Under the pieces are notes generated by a model that saw only the letters and a program-made list of their open reading frames with translations, had not been told where the DNA came from and ran no database searches. Below, in pieces: positions 63,608 through 64,000 of a DNA stretch of 64,000 nt; the stretch's first letter is position 1, and every line of letters begins with the position of its first letter. Origin of the DNA: Diploptera punctata (taxonomy: Eukaryota; Arthropoda; Insecta; Blattodea; Blaberidae). The stretch covers positions 3,775,001 through 3,839,000 of the forward strand of contig JASPKZ010007797.1 of the NCBI GenBank assembly GCA_030220185.1. Reading direction: 5' to 3'. Position numbers and translations under genes: made by a program.

Positions 63608-64000
63608 CTAAAGGCTTAAATTAACACAGGTCACTAGCACTGGTGATACGCTTTTCTGATTCACCAACTTTAGCGAATATAACACCGTCCAATGTCCAGA
63701 CATTGCGTACACAAACTTATCGATAGTGTCTTTCAATAGTTGGTGGCGTATTCTTGTTAAGTCTTCTCGGATTGTTATACCCGATCCCTTGAGTTGTTTC
63801 TTATTTACGAACATCTCTCTTCTTTTGCGGTAACTAGTAAATTTTATAATAATAGGGCGCGGCCTATCTTCACTTCGTACACCAACGCGATGGCTCCTGT
63901 CAATGTCAGTAATATTGAGATCCACACCGATTTTCTGGGCTATTTCTATTGACTTAATGTCAGTGTCCTCCCCGGCCACTTCTTCAACCCCGAAAACACG
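63608..64000 (-). CDS. LINE ORF1, C-terminal part, open to the window edge
   Basis: The frame continues to the last base (RVFGVEEVAGEDTDIKSI), so the start lies outside the window; an apparent start at 63979 is a GTG inside the frame. The block DRSHRVGVRSEDRPRPIIIK, FTSYRKRREMFVNKKQLK and ITIREDLTRIRHQLL is the L1-type ORF1 RRM/C-terminal domain, an RNA-binding chaperone of the LINE particle. The final 30 residues (YSLKLVNQKSVSPVLVTC) are less typical. Confidence 0.78.
   Translation of the reverse strand, partial: RVFGVEEVAGEDTDIKSIEIAQKIGVDLNITDIDRSHRVGVRSEDRPRPIIIKFTSYRKRREMFVNKKQLKGSGITIREDLTRIRHQLLKDTIDKFVYAMSGHWTVLYSLKLVNQKSVSPVLVTCVNLSL

Larger units (their letters stand above)
60081..64000 (-). 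mobile_element. CR1/L2/Jockey-type LINE, nearly full length, 5' end outside window
   Basis: Minus-strand order: ORF1 (to the window edge), spacer of 230 bp, ORF2 endonuclease, reverse transcriptase, C-terminal domain, a 270-bp 3'-UTR with gaagagaaggccttatggcc and aactctgccagctaaaataa, then (ATT)n. The EN-RT order with an L1-like ORF1 and a non-poly(A) tail places it in the CR1/L2/Jockey group; the exact clade is uncertain. Two frameshifts in ORF2 (around 61785-61810 and 60960-60985) make this copy inactive unless they are sequencing errors. 3' truncated relatives are at 8140 and 50960. Confidence 0.88.

Overview
This window looks like repeat-dominated, AT-rich eukaryotic DNA, most probably from an insect with a large genome. 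The evidence is the absence of any bacterial gene organisation, the density of non-LTR retrotransposon relics, tRNA-derived SINEs, Helitrons and MITEs, and long (ATT)n and (TA)n arrays. From memory of protein families (not searched), the abundant reverse-transcriptase C-terminal relics with LRWAGHVARM and RPRMRWEN motifs are typical of cockroach (Blattodea) genomes, so a Periplaneta-like insect is my best guess at low to moderate confidence. I found no ordinary host gene. All family names used here (SINE-A to G, RTE-A to H, elements U, W, X, Y, Z, M, P1, P2) are local labels for this window.

Region 1-4.93 kb is a satellite of roughly 60 units of about 79-80 bp. It has a higher-order repeat: two copies of about 1.55 and 1.79 kb, offset by whole units. 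From 4.9 to 14.6 kb there are a foldback element, SINE-A and SINE-B copies with clear target-site duplications (TSDs), a Helitron flanked by a 91-bp direct repeat, a terminal-inverted-repeat (TIR) element carrying repeated TGGACC boxes, and RTE-like LINE relics. At 14.9-15.9 kb lies a decayed copy of a protein family that I associate with expanded repeat genes of arthropods.

The 17.0-19.6 kb segment is a matryoshka of insertions: an RTE-A LINE holds a TIR element (W), which holds a SINE-A (itself split by a SINE-B) and an RTE-E LINE, and the same RTE-A holds a second SINE-A. Similar nests occur at 26.1-27.2 kb, 27.9-28.8 kb, 32.6-34.5 kb (a LINE in a LINE with a 14-bp TSD, plus a pogo/Tigger-like transposon at a TA), 47.2-48.3 kb and 57.5-59.3 kb (a Helitron in a LINE with the empty site recoverable). 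From 42.4 to 43.4 kb an RTE-A copy has grown an internal 78-bp minisatellite. Other DNA elements are the foldback at 25.3 kb, the long-TIR composite at 40.3-41.4 kb, a 233-bp MITE at 45.2 kb, a hAT-like element at 50.0 kb and repeated copies of X, Y and Z.

The right end, 60.1-64.0 kb on the minus strand, is the most intact mobile element: a CR1/L2/Jockey-type LINE with an ORF1 that runs off the window edge, an apurinic endonuclease domain, a reverse transcriptase with an intact YADD, and a C-terminal domain. Its ORF2 is broken by two apparent frameshifts. The elements relate as parasites and hosts: SINEs with RNA polymerase III boxes presumably used LINE machinery, and LINE copies carry short-repeat 3' tails that probably seeded some of the many (ATT)n arrays.
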